64,000 nt of DNA from Entamoeba invadens IP1 (Eukaryota > Evosea > Mastigamoebida > Endamoebidae), in contig NW_004440286.1 of the NCBI RefSeq assembly GCF_000330505.1, positions 423,713-487,712 of the forward strand. Reading direction: 5' to 3'. Position numbers and translations under genes: made by a program. How positions within the stretch are numbered: the first letter of the stretch is position 1; each line of letters begins with the position of its first letter. This document shows, piece by piece, positions 19,100 through 29,097 of the stretch. Under the pieces are notes generated by a model. That model had not been told where the DNA came from. It made no database searches and was given only the letters and a program-made list of their open reading frames with translations.

Positions 19100-20824
19100 T
19101 TACTCATCAGATGCGTCGCTCTTCTTGTCTGTGCGCTTCTTAGACGCTAACAACTTCTCGTGCATTCCTTTGAGTGTTCTCTTCTTCTTTCTCTGTTCAA
19201 ATTCGTCCTTCATAACGGCTCTTCTCTTCTTTCCGACTAACATGACCATCTTACGCTTCTTCTCATCTTCTTCTGCTTTCATCTCTTTAGTTTTAAGACT
19301 CTTTGGTCCTTCGTGAGGCTTTGGAATTTCTTTGCCTTGTTCCTCGAGCATTCCTTTAACAAAATCGCCTTCCATATCTTCAGTAATAATCTCTTTTGAT
19401 GCCTTTTCCTTCTTCTCGGCGTCTTCGTCGTAATTGTATTCATGTCCCTTCTTGATGTTGTCCAACTCTTTTCTTCTTTCACTGATATAGTCCCCATCCC
19501 CATTACCATAAGGCGACAAATGTGGTGGTAATTTCTTTCCTATTTCATACTCCGCACACGGCAACAAGAAATTCTCATTGACGCAGTCGAAGATCCATTG
19601 GGGTTGGACAAACTCTCGGGCTATCGTCTTGTGTTCTCCTCTTTCACCAACTTGATGTGTGATTTGTTCGTCATTGACATCAGTCACTATCATCCCACCA
19701 ACACATTCTATCACAAATTTAACATTCTGCGCTACTTCTTTCTGAACATAGAACACTAACCCTGACATTAACCCTTGCCCACTTCTATTCCCTAAGTCGA
19801 CTTCTTCTATTCTATTGTTCGTGTCCAACTCCTCCATCTTTTCCTTCTCAATTGTCTCATCGGATTTGACACCACTTTCTTTCGCCATTTCTGTGGCTAT
19901 TGCATTCTCACTTCCTTTCACCGCATCTTTCACATCAATCAGTTCGTCGACAACAATCGGCTTCTCTTGCTTGATCTGTTTAATCTCAAACGTCTTCTTT
20001 TTGCTTTCTGCAATTCTCTCAACGTGGACCTCTCCAAGAAACTCAGTCCCCGGGACATAATCAATACGTGGGGGGTAGACAAGACCAGCAGTGTTGTATA
20101 ACTTGAAACAGACAAACTTCATCAAAATGACATAGAAGTTGAGGAACTCGTGAAGGACGTTAAAGTCGACGGTTTCACTCTTCTCGATCATGAACTCGTG
20201 GGGGACTATCCAAGTCACTGGGATCCCACAAACAGAAGCCGTATAGAAGAAACCCTTAGTACTAATGAAACACTTTCGGAGCAAACCCTGATGTTTCACA
20301 TAGGCCTCCCATTCAAGGACATATCTCCGCGCTAATTTGACGTGTTGCGAACGTTCGCCAGTGGTCAGTCCTTGTGACGCAAACATGTACACCATCGACA
20401 AACAGTCTCCCAGATCCTTTAAACAGTCTGCAAATGTCGGATATCTTTCACGAATGGTATCTTTCAAATCAAGTTGTGGAACACAACTGCGCTCGACTAT
20501 TTTCTTTGTTCCAAATTCTTTACGATTCTCAAGACGTTGAAGTTTCTTCTTGAACGCTCGCATGCTCAAAAGCTTTGCTGTGACTTTGTCGTGAACCAAC
20601 GATGAGATGTCGTCCCTGGTATAAAAGATTTGGCGCTCTTGCGCTTCGGTCGTCTTTGGAGGTACACGGGGATGAATACCCTTTAAGATGCAAAGACGTC
20701 GAAATTGTGACATGTTCAATGAAAGGCGTTTAATCGCCTGACTTCTTGTCATATACTTCGAAATAATTGGTTTCAACCGGTGTTGGTCTGACTTTTTGTT
20801 GGGGAGCGACTTAAAGTGTGGCAT
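19100..20824 (-). CDS. PES1: Pescadillo homologue (ribosome biogenesis, PeBoW complex)
   Basis: 574 residues from the ATG at 20824 (the open frame continues upstream without ATG). The N-terminal Pescadillo domain is clear: YMTRSQAIKRLSLNMSQFRRLCILKGIHPR, the TKAKLLSMRAFKKKL-like block, then ERYPTFADCLKDLGDCLSM and FISTKGFFYTASVCG. A BRCT domain follows in the middle (FVIECVGGMIVTDV ... REFVQPQWIFDCVNENF). The K/E-rich tail contains nuclear-type basic runs. Pescadillo works with Bop1 and WDR12 in 27S pre-rRNA processing in the nucleolus. Length matches other eukaryotes. Confidence 0.93.
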   Translation of the reverse strand: MPHFKSLPNKKSDQHRLKPIISKYMTRSQAIKRLSLNMSQFRRLCILKGIHPRVPPKTTEAQERQIFYTRDDISSLVHDKVTAKLLSMRAFKKKLQRLENRKEFGTKKIVERSCVPQLDLKDTIRERYPTFADCLKDLGDCLSMVYMFASQGLTTGERSQHVKLARRYVLEWEAYVKHQGLLRKCFISTKGFFYTASVCGIPVTWIVPHEFMIEKSETVDFNVLHEFLNFYVILMKFVCFKLYNTAGLVYPPRIDYVPGTEFLGEVHVERIAESKKKTFEIKQIKQEKPIVVDELIDVKDAVKGSENAIATEMAKESGVKSDETIEKEKMEELDTNNRIEEVDLGNRSGQGLMSGLVFYVQKEVAQNVKFVIECVGGMIVTDVNDEQITHQVGERGEHKTIAREFVQPQWIFDCVNENFLLPCAEYEIGKKLPPHLSPYGNGDGDYISERRKELDNIKKGHEYNYDEDAEKKEKASKEIITEDMEGDFVKGMLEEQGKEIPKPHEGPKSLKTKEMKAEEDEKKRKMVMLVGKKRRAVMKDEFEQRKKKRTLKGMHEKLLASKKRTDKKSDASDE

Positions 20825-21243
20825 TTGGCTTTTTAGGGTTTTTGAGTTTTTTATAACCAAAGCCAGTTGGGATGATAATCATAATAAACACTCCATTTCT
20901 CTATAATCCATATATTTAATATATTTACTAATATCAGTATAGATTTAATTGTATGTATTAAATACAATAGTTTAATTATAGAATATATAGTTTCAAATAC
21001 TATTAGTTATTATTATTATTGTCATACTAATAACAAGATCAATACTAGTAATTTTACTATAATAATACTAATTATTGTTATATGAAAAATTCGTTGATAA
21101 ATAATGAAAAAAAAACTAAATATTATAATAAAAACAGTTAAATAAAATAGTAAAAGACCTACCTAAATAAAAAAGTAAAAAAACGGTTGAAAGACAAAAG
21201 AGAAAAATGAGACAAAAAAAGAAAAAAACAAACACTAGGAACG
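20825..21243. other. Divergent promoter region
   Basis: 419 nt between two outward-facing genes, AT-rich, ending in a long purine-rich tract (about 21140-21236) just before the ATG at 21244. No specific site is called. Confidence 0.4.
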
Positions 21244-22875
21244 ATGAGTGAGGTTCACTCGAAGAAGAGGGACCTATACCTGAAACGACTAGAACGAGTC
21301 TTCGAACAAACAAGATTTGCACTTGAATCACAACTTCTATATTTCAGTCAACTCATAAGTAAAGCAGAGAGTACGATTGATGTTCTCGAGCATTTTAGAG
21401 ATACGGTGCAGTATCATACAAAGTATATGGAAGGCACTTCACAAATCTTACCCAAGTGTAATCACTTCATCGCACGATTAAAGGAATTACTGCAAGATAT
21501 ATACGAACGGTATTACGAAATACAAGCAGATCTTTTCGAATACAAACACACACTCACAACTTTTAAAGCTCAACAATCCAGAAAAGATTCTTCACATTTC
21601 TCTCTCCCTCAAATCCCTCAATACGAAAAGACGGCTGACCTTCCCGAGAAACTCGAAACAACTAAAAAAAAAGAAGAAAACGTCGAACGCGTCGAAGTTC
21701 AAAAAAGTTGTAGCGACGACCCTCTCTCAGACAACTTCGAGAAGTTCGAGTCCCTCCTCGAGAAGGTCAAAACTCAGAAACAGAAGTTCGAATCACTCGA
21801 CTCCACACTTCCCGCACTTCCTCCGGAAAATTTGTACAACTTCACTTCTTCAAAACAACTCCCTTCCCATCAACAAACACATTTCGCCTCTTCCCCTCTC
21901 ACTTCTTTCGACGTCATCATCACAAATTATTCAAACAACTCGTTAAATTCAGACGAGTCGTTAATTACAAACAGCTCGTTCAATTGCACCCAAACATTTC
22001 ATTTTCCTTTGCCGAGTTTATTAACGAGCGAATATGACCAGGCGCCAATTCCAACAGAAAATCTCGCGACTGACGTCGTCCCGACCGAAATCATTCAACA
22101 AGGCGACGAGTACTTTATCCCTCGCCTCACATTTATTAAGGCCCTTTCCCCGTCGACGTTCATCGTTGGAGATGACGCGAATAAGACGATGAAACTGTTT
22201 GAGTTCAATATCGTCCAGTCGCCGCAAATCACGAAAGTCTTTCCAAGGTCGTGCGAGCTACAAAATGCGGTGGACGTGTGTGTGGGGATCCGGTATTACA
22301 GCGCGGACCGCGGGAGCCATACGGTGTCGATCTACGACAAGAACAAACGGACGATAGCATGCTTTGGAGGGTTTGGGAAGGAAGTGGGCAAATTTTGTGA
22401 GCCGAGCAGCGTTTGCTTGTGGGGCGACAAACTTTTTGTCTCGGACGGGTTGAATCATAGGATCTGCCAGTTTGACTTGAGAGGGAGATTTGAACGATCG
22501 ATTGTCGGCGGGTTTTTATACCCCAGTTGCGTTCGAATCAATCACAAAAATCAACTTCTCATTTTGGACGAATGGAGGGGAAGTATAGTTGTCTTTGATC
22601 TGAAAACTAATAAGTGCGAAGGAGTGTGGGGAATTAAAGAAAAACTGGTCAGACCGACGTATATGGCAACATATGAAGATGAGGTTTACGTCAGCGATAC
22701 GGGAAATAAGAGAATTGTGAGATTCAAGGAAGGAAATGTCACAGGAATGGTGGAGCTGGAGAAGATCGGGATTGATGGAAAACCACTTGGAATCGATGTG
22801 TCGCAGGGAGAAGTCACAATTACTATCGCAGACTCAAATATGGTTTATTTTATTAATCTGAAATTATTCAGTTGA
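21244..22875 (+). CDS. NHL-repeat protein with N-terminal coiled coil (TRIM-NHL-like, no RING)
   Basis: 543 residues. Residues 1-110 are helical and coiled-coil in character. A charged and Ser/Thr-rich middle follows (about 110-280). The C-terminal half is an NHL beta-propeller: GGFGKEVGKFCEPSSVCLWG, LFVSDGLNHRICQFD, LILDEWRGSIVVFD, VYVSDTGNKRIVRF are successive blades. The layout recalls TRIM-NHL proteins, but I see no RING or B-box cysteine and histidine spacing. It is likely a protein- or RNA-binding scaffold. GC content is clearly higher in the second half. Confidence 0.8.
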   Translation: MSEVHSKKRDLYLKRLERVFEQTRFALESQLLYFSQLISKAESTIDVLEHFRDTVQYHTKYMEGTSQILPKCNHFIARLKELLQDIYERYYEIQADLFEYKHTLTTFKAQQSRKDSSHFSLPQIPQYEKTADLPEKLETTKKKEENVERVEVQKSCSDDPLSDNFEKFESLLEKVKTQKQKFESLDSTLPALPPENLYNFTSSKQLPSHQQTHFASSPLTSFDVIITNYSNNSLNSDESLITNSSFNCTQTFHFPLPSLLTSEYDQAPIPTENLATDVVPTEIIQQGDEYFIPRLTFIKALSPSTFIVGDDANKTMKLFEFNIVQSPQITKVFPRSCELQNAVDVCVGIRYYSADRGSHTVSIYDKNKRTIACFGGFGKEVGKFCEPSSVCLWGDKLFVSDGLNHRICQFDLRGRFERSIVGGFLYPSCVRINHKNQLLILDEWRGSIVVFDLKTNKCEGVWGIKEKLVRPTYMATYEDEVYVSDTGNKRIVRFKEGNVTGMVELEKIGIDGKPLGIDVSQGEVTITIADSNMVYFINLKLFS

Positions 22876-23045
22876 TTCTATTTTGTATTATTAGCTTGAA
22901 ATGACACTTCGTTCCACATTTACTGATGGATTGAGATTCTGACAATGAAATCCTTGTCATTTTTCATTTCACAGAATAACTATATAATTTTAATAAAAGA
23001 GTTATAAAAGTAACTATACATCACCTCTCCAATTAGATTTTAAAA

Positions 23046-24461
23046 TCACCACCACTCATTTGGTTTTTCTCTTCTCATTGGTTCGTACTTTGATTCCAAG
23101 TCCTCGTACATCCCAAGGTCCTCTTTGTCCGATTGTAGAACGTCCTCTTTCTTTTTCACCTCTTTCAAAACGTCTTCATCGTTTGATACAAGTAACTTGT
23201 TAGGCTTCCCTTGTTCGACGAGGTATGCAGCATACCTACAATCGCCGATTTTTTCTGCCACTTCTTTTTTGAACCAATTTTTGACATCCACAAATTTTTG
23301 TTTTTTGTTTTCATAAATCACAAAAAACGTTTTTAATGTGGGGATGTTGACTTTAATGATGCGGCTCCGGAATGGCGTGACGGTCAATTCCTTTGCGCCA
23401 AAATTCCCTTCATACGTAATCTCTTTCCAACTCACTTTTTCAACATTTGTATTTGTAACCTGTGCAGTCGTTTTGAGTGTTAATTTCTCAATCACACTTC
23501 CCGTCTTAAAAAGACAATTCCTCATCGACCCTTCCAAATACATTTCCTCAAATTTTGATGAGCACTCAAGCCGATTTATTATCAAGTTCTTTGCTTTCGA
23601 CACAATCTTCACGCGATTTGTATTTGTCTCGTGGAACGTCGGGAGTGTCACAGTCAAGTTCTTAACGTCTTCACTTATTATTTCCAACACAGTGAGGAGT
23701 TTGAACCTTTCCAAATCTAACGTCAAAACACCCATTGTAGTACACTCTATATGTATTTCTGATACCTGACTATGAAATAGCATGTTCTCATAATCTTCTA
23801 TAATAAAAGAGTCGGTTTTTGCTCTGAATATGTTGCCTTCAATAGAAGGGGTGTGTTTCTCAGTGAGTAGATCTTGGACAAACTTAACAGACCCCCGGGA
23901 CACCGTGACGGGGCTGTAATTTTGAGATGAGTGGGGAAGAATTATGAGATTGAGGTTTTTGTTTAATTCACTCATTTTTCTAATTTTTTTCATCGAGATA
24001 TTAGGGAGTTGGGTTTCATAATAAAGAGTCCTGAGGTTTGGGATGCAGGCCACGTTGAGGTCCTTGTTATTGGTTACATTGAGTTTTGCAGTTAATAATT
24101 TAGTGCAGCCAGTCAGACTGAAAGTGGTGTTAGCGTTGATGTAGATTGCGACAATCTTTGTGATGAAATGTGGTGGTACTACTGTCATATCAGTCTTGGT
24201 GTGAAGACCCAAGTCGATAAATTTAATTTGATTGATTTCTTCTTTTTCAAATAGTCTGATTTTGTCGATAGGAAAACGTAAAGTAATGAGACTTGGGAAA
24301 TATTTAAATAACTTGTTTGGGAGAAAGACGTCAGTGATGTATGGGTTTATCTTAAGAGAGTGGAAGACGTCTTGACATTTCTTGGAAACACACATCAATT
24401 TGAATACAGTTGAAAAACTTTCAGTGTAAATAAAAACATGGGATAACACTTCTTTGTCCAT
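23046..24461 (-). CDS. F-box-like / leucine-rich-repeat family protein
   Basis: 471 residues. The N-terminus (EVLSHVFIYTESFSTVFKLMCVSKKCQDVF) resembles the short F-box-like helix pair (VLxxVFxYxxSxxxxxxLxxVSKxW) common in Entamoeba LRR families. The rest is irregular leucine-rich strand repeats (for example LEIISEDVKNLTVTLPTF). The end is charged. It likely binds a Skp1-like adaptor or acts as a scaffold, by family only. No signal peptide. Confidence 0.65.
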   Translation of the reverse strand: MDKEVLSHVFIYTESFSTVFKLMCVSKKCQDVFHSLKINPYITDVFLPNKLFKYFPSLITLRFPIDKIRLFEKEEINQIKFIDLGLHTKTDMTVVPPHFITKIVAIYINANTTFSLTGCTKLLTAKLNVTNNKDLNVACIPNLRTLYYETQLPNISMKKIRKMSELNKNLNLIILPHSSQNYSPVTVSRGSVKFVQDLLTEKHTPSIEGNIFRAKTDSFIIEDYENMLFHSQVSEIHIECTTMGVLTLDLERFKLLTVLEIISEDVKNLTVTLPTFHETNTNRVKIVSKAKNLIINRLECSSKFEEMYLEGSMRNCLFKTGSVIEKLTLKTTAQVTNTNVEKVSWKEITYEGNFGAKELTVTPFRSRIIKVNIPTLKTFFVIYENKKQKFVDVKNWFKKEVAEKIGDCRYAAYLVEQGKPNKLLVSNDEDVLKEVKKKEDVLQSDKEDLGMYEDLESKYEPMRREKPNEWW

Positions 24462-24591
24462 TTGTTTGTTTTAAAAGCTTATTTCGAGTTTTTATATGTC
24501 GAACACCTCATAACGAAGACATACCTCTATAATACATCTTGAACAACAATTCATTATGAGGCATTACTTTTTACTAGTAATAATATATTAT

Positions 24592-24691
24592 NNNNNNNNN
24601 NNNNNNNNNNNNNNNNNNNNNNNNNNNNNNNNNNNNNNNNNNNNNNNNNNNNNNNNNNNNNNNNNNNNNNNNNNNNNNNNNNNNNNNNNNN
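24592..24691. other. Assembly gap of 100 N
   Basis: Placeholder gap in AT-rich sequence between the F-box-like gene and URM1; no gene visibly broken. Confidence 0.99.
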
Positions 24692-24867
24692 ATATGAAAT
24701 AATTATAGACTCTTAATGACTCATTACAATATAATTTTTATCAGAGCACAAATTTCATATTTTCATCAAATATTATTTAAAAAATAAATTTGAATTTAAT
24801 AAAAAAAATCTATAATCACAAAATGATTGATTCAAACCAATATAATAAAATAAATTATACGTATAGT

Positions 24868-25317
24868 TTATCCACCATGAATTGAGGAAATCAAAGAGAC
24901 GACATCCCCGTCACTCACCTCGGCCTCGGATAACCCCACCAATTCCCAGTCGGCATCGTTGATCAACACAATGATCCCTGGAATTCTGTAATGTGAGCAA
25001 TACAATTAACTATTCAGTAATAATAAAAATACCTATATTAAAATTAATATAATAAAAAAATAAAATAGGAATTCTTATTAATTGATAATTAAATAAAATA
25101 CTAAAATGCATTAATCTATTATTATACAATATGATATTAATACTTAATAGTTAAATACAAACACAGTAGAGTCTTGGAAAATTGCACCAAGTTTTGGGTA
25201 CGTTTTTTGTATCAACAGAAAGACGTCTTTGATCGTATGAATTCCTTCAGACGGAAATTCAGTCTTATTTGTTCCTGCCTCATATTCCAACCCACCACTT
25301 AACTCAAGTTGTATCAT
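24868..25317 (-). CDS. URM1: URM1, ubiquitin-related modifier, two exons
   Basis: Exon 1 is 25317-25163 (MIQLELSGGLEYEAGTNK ... AIFQDST). The intron 25162-24986 (177 nt) begins GTTTGT and ends ACAG. Exon 2 is 24985-24868. The junction adds GT to A, giving Val, and reads VIPGIIVLINDADWELVG, the invariant URM1 block. The protein ends ISSIHGG, the di-glycine tail that is adenylated and thiocarboxylated by Uba4. Total 90 residues, close to the usual 95-100. Urm1 is a sulfur carrier for tRNA wobble-uridine thiolation and also tags proteins. The exons are each too short to show up as a long ORF, so this gene is easy to miss. Confidence 0.93.
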
Positions 25318-25561
25318 TTTCACTTAATCAGTTGTAAATAGAAAAAACCCTATTAATATATATATACGTGTTATTAAAAAAAACTCAATAACTACCAAAA
25401 ATTCAATCTTCTTTTTTAACTTCCTCGTTTGTTTTGCCATTTTTATTTAATTTAAAATAGAAATAACTGTTTTTTTAATGATGTTGGGCATTGTTATCTT
25501 TTTATTACCACTTCTTTTTTATGTTTTTTAATTCGAAAAAAACGATAGTAAGAAATGTATA

Positions 25562-26470
25562 CAGTATGACAAGTTTGACTTAAACGACAAGTTTGGGTTA
25601 AATGGTAAAAATTATAGTTCAATTATAATATTTTTTGAACTATAACCTGAACTAATTAATTGCTTTTTTATTATCAAGTTTATATAAAAAATTGAATAAT
25701 TAAAAGCAAGCCAAAAACCCAAACACACGACATAAAGAATAAGAAAGCAATGAAAAAAGTAAAGATAATTATAAACTATCACACGATCATGATCATCACC
25801 AACATTTTAATGTAATCACAAACAATAAAGTTTTATCAAAATTTGTCAAATAAAGTTACCATAACAGTTCAAATTCAATTATAAATACAGTCTAATTTCC
25901 CTAGAGTGTGTAATTATTATTTTTGTTGTTCTCTATTATTTGAGCATTTCTTAAGAACAAACCCAAATAAGATAGACATGCTCTTTAAAGAGTTGGTCCA
26001 CTTTTTATTGGCCAAAATCAAGCGATGATTCTTAATAAATCACACTCTTGGGAGGTTTGCCGGTATTTCCTTTCGTTGAATTCGTTTTTATGGATATTAT
26101 TATTTGGTTAAGTTAAAAGCGGTATTCTTCCATCGCGATAGGAGATACTGCTGATTTATCATATTAAAATAAATATAAAGTAATACAAACGTTTCCGAAT
26201 GAGGCGGCACATGTTTTGGCGCGTTTGAACTCAACGAGACAAACACATTGAAATATACAAAACAATACTTAACATGTGTTTTGGTTTTATTTTTCAAGAT
26301 CAGAGTGTAACATAAAACTATAGAATTAATAATAATTTAAATATTATTCTATTTAACCATTATATTTTTTTCTAGTTTAACCCACTGTTTACTATAATAA
26401 TTGGTTTTTAAACCATTAATGTGAACCATTTAAGTCAAACTATTCCATTTAAGGCAAACTTGTCTAACTG
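25562..26470. mobile_element. 909-bp nonautonomous mariner-like element
   Basis: TA dinucleotides at 25560-25561 and 26471-26472 flank imperfect inverted ends about 45 nt long. The left end begins CAGTATGACAAGTTTGACTT and the right end, reversed, begins CAGTTAGACAAGTTTGCCTT; both continue to GTTAAATGG-type words. The CAGT start and TA target fit Tc1/mariner elements. Inside I see no transposase. The longest ORF (26100-26297, minus) has no recognisable domain. Confidence 0.75.
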
Positions 26471-26923
26471 TAACATATACTAAAAAAATGTTCTTATAGT
26501 TCCAAAATTATGTTTTTTCATTTCTAGTAAATCATTAATTTATTATACCTGTTAACATTTATTATTTATTAATTAATTTACATATTATATTTAATTAATT
26601 ATTATATTATTATAAAAAATAAAATAAATAACTTAAATAATTAAAGTAATTAATGACAAATCCAAACAATTTTTTTTCTTGATAATTTTTTTACTTTACT
26701 AACTATAAAACTATAATATATATAATGTTTTTTAATATTTAAAGCGATAAAAAAAAGAAATACAATGCTTCCAAATTAGTGTTTTAAAATAATATATATT
26801 TAATGAAAATAATAATTATAGTATAGTAATGAAAATCAATTTCCGTCTTAATTTCGACTTCCAACTTCTTTCTTTCCTCATCCGCCTTTGTCATAAGAAC
26901 TAAAAAATCTTTTGAAGCGCCTG

Positions 26924-27760
26924 ATGAATATTGATCAATTTCCACCAACGGTGAAGACTTGGGTCAAGGTCTCTCAATCTTTTGAAAAGACAGACTCCAT
27001 AATATCGTTTCATTGTATTGTGAAAGCTAAAGCAATAATAGACCAAACTATTAAATCGGACGAAGAGAAACAGAACTATTTAAATGTCTTAGATGTTTTT
27101 CAGAAAAAAGCCGAAGCAACGCCACAATTTATTGCTTTTAAAGAAACTGAAAAAAGCCCTGCCGAATATTTATATAAAAAAGCTGTAGCTCTTCTCCAAT
27201 CCACAGATAAAACATTAAAACAAACGGGACCATCTCCCGATCTTTCAAAAATGTTTTTGGTCGTTTCATGCCTCTTGGAATTATACGAATTGTTTTTCCC
27301 CCTCAACGAAACGTCAAAGAAAATGCAACTCTACGCTAAAGTCAAGGCAGCCGAATGCGCCAAAACTCAACAAACCCCACAAACAGCTCAACTCGCACAA
27401 GCCGTTCCAAATTTAGAGACAACTACTCAGATTGTCGAAAACGAAAAGAAAAACCCAATTCACTACATCACTGAGGAAAAACCTATCGACAAACCAGTCG
27501 CTGAACAAACCGAAGAAAAATTCCCTTCCCAATTCGTCCAACCAATCAAAACTGTTCAAACACAACAAAAAGTGCCCGAACCCGTCACACTGCCCCGGGT
27601 CCAGGAAAACACACCAGAACAAGACATCAGTAAGCTGTCTTTGTTCGAGAAACAAACACTCGCAGAAAAGTACGTACAATCCGCGTTGTCATCGCTTGAC
27701 TTCCAGGACGCTACTACTGCCGTGAAGTATATGCGAGCTGCTCTTGAAATGCTTGCTTAA
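26924..27760 (+). CDS. VTA1: VTA1/LIP5 homologue, ESCRT-III/Vps4 regulator
   Basis: 278 residues from the ATG at 26924 (the open frame starts at a TTG 12 nt earlier). The N-terminal two thirds (1-140) form the helical tandem-MIT Vta1 domain. A Q/T/P-rich linker follows. The C-terminal 34 residues (AEKYVQSALSSLDFQDATTA then VKYMRAALEML) match the VSL domain that dimerises Vta1 and binds Vps4. The protein stimulates Vps4 ATPase in multivesicular body formation. Architecture and length are normal. Confidence 0.88.
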   Translation: MNIDQFPPTVKTWVKVSQSFEKTDSIISFHCIVKAKAIIDQTIKSDEEKQNYLNVLDVFQKKAEATPQFIAFKETEKSPAEYLYKKAVALLQSTDKTLKQTGPSPDLSKMFLVVSCLLELYELFFPLNETSKKMQLYAKVKAAECAKTQQTPQTAQLAQAVPNLETTTQIVENEKKNPIHYITEEKPIDKPVAEQTEEKFPSQFVQPIKTVQTQQKVPEPVTLPRVQENTPEQDISKLSLFEKQTLAEKYVQSALSSLDFQDATTAVKYMRAALEMLA

Positions 27761-29097
27761 CATTTTCCATTTTATGGTTTATTTTACTATAATTTTATAA
27801 TATCCTATTATTATTTATTAACAAACTATAAAGAACCATTTTCATGTTTTAAAAGAGTTTAATGTTAAATTTTAATTTATTATAAGTTGTTTTATTATAA
27901 TTATCTATCATAATTGAGTTTATTGTTTTAGCACTAAAAGGTATAAGACATCTAATATTTTACTTTGTTCTTGTTAAATTTTTCATGTTTTTTTTTGATC
28001 AAATAAAAATGGTTTTAATATAATCAACATTAATGGAAAGACTTGTCAGAAACAATTCATAAAAAATGATCAAAAATTTCGTTTAGGCTATTAGTTTAAT
28101 CTTGTTTTCTGAAGTTCTTGATGCTTTTTTTGTAAAATAATTCTCAAAGAAAAAAAAAGAGTGCCAATTTTCTGTGCACATTTTTGTTACAAATAATAGC
28201 CCAAAAACAAATAAAAATTGTTGTGTTACAAAATATATTGTATTATTAGTAATAGTAAAATAGTTTTATTATAATACAACAATATAATATTAATTATAAA
28301 ACGAATAAACCAATGAAACAAAAAGAAGACAATAAGTTGGTTTTGTAAATGTTTTAGTAACGGTTTTGGCTATTTATGGTTATTAATCATTTGGGAATTA
28401 TTTTTGTTTTTTTTGATAAAAAGTTAATGAAATAATTTACACTGTTTTGAAAATTATAATATTATAGTAAAATTATTTCTTATTATTAATTCTAATGTAA
28501 TTTTTATAATTAAATCATATTAAATTATAAAAAAAATAATTAAATTTATTAAAAAATAGTATAATGAATGACTATTATTTTTCATACCCTTTACCCTATA
28601 TATAGGGGTTTCTTAGTTATATTCTGGTTAATTTTGTTACAGAATCTTAATTTACAATACTTGAATTATCAAGAACTATATGGCATAGTTAAGTCAATAT
28701 AATTCAATATATTATAATTAATAATTTTAATAATAAAAGAGAATACACAACTTTTGGTCGACAGTTGACTTGCATTTGTATTATTATCGCTACATCATTA
28801 TAAATTATAAAAATATATATATTAATATTACAATTAAACTATGAACAACAATAAATAAATTATAAAAACCAAATTTGTTCAACTTATCCCATAACAGCGT
28901 TTCAACCATTTTTAAGGTACTTAAACTGTTAATGTTTATGAAAAAAAAGACGCAAAATCCAAACAATTTTAAAAAGAAGTAAAAAAACACCCCAAAAGTG
29001 TTTGCATTTTCAAAAAATTCCACAAGCGCTTCATTTCCGACTTTTTTCAAATACCAACTCTTTTTTTAATAAAAAATTTCCACCTCTTAAAATTCAA
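27761..29097. other. Intergenic, contains a 14-bp palindrome
   Basis: AT-rich 1.3 kb. The only ordered item is a perfect CCCTATATATAGGG palindrome at 28594-28607. No supported gene. Confidence 0.5.

Noticed and set aside
28805..29050. 81-codon minus ORF upstream of the surface LRR gene
   Set aside because: Phe/Leu-rich, overlaps the promoter of a well-supported gene, no domain.
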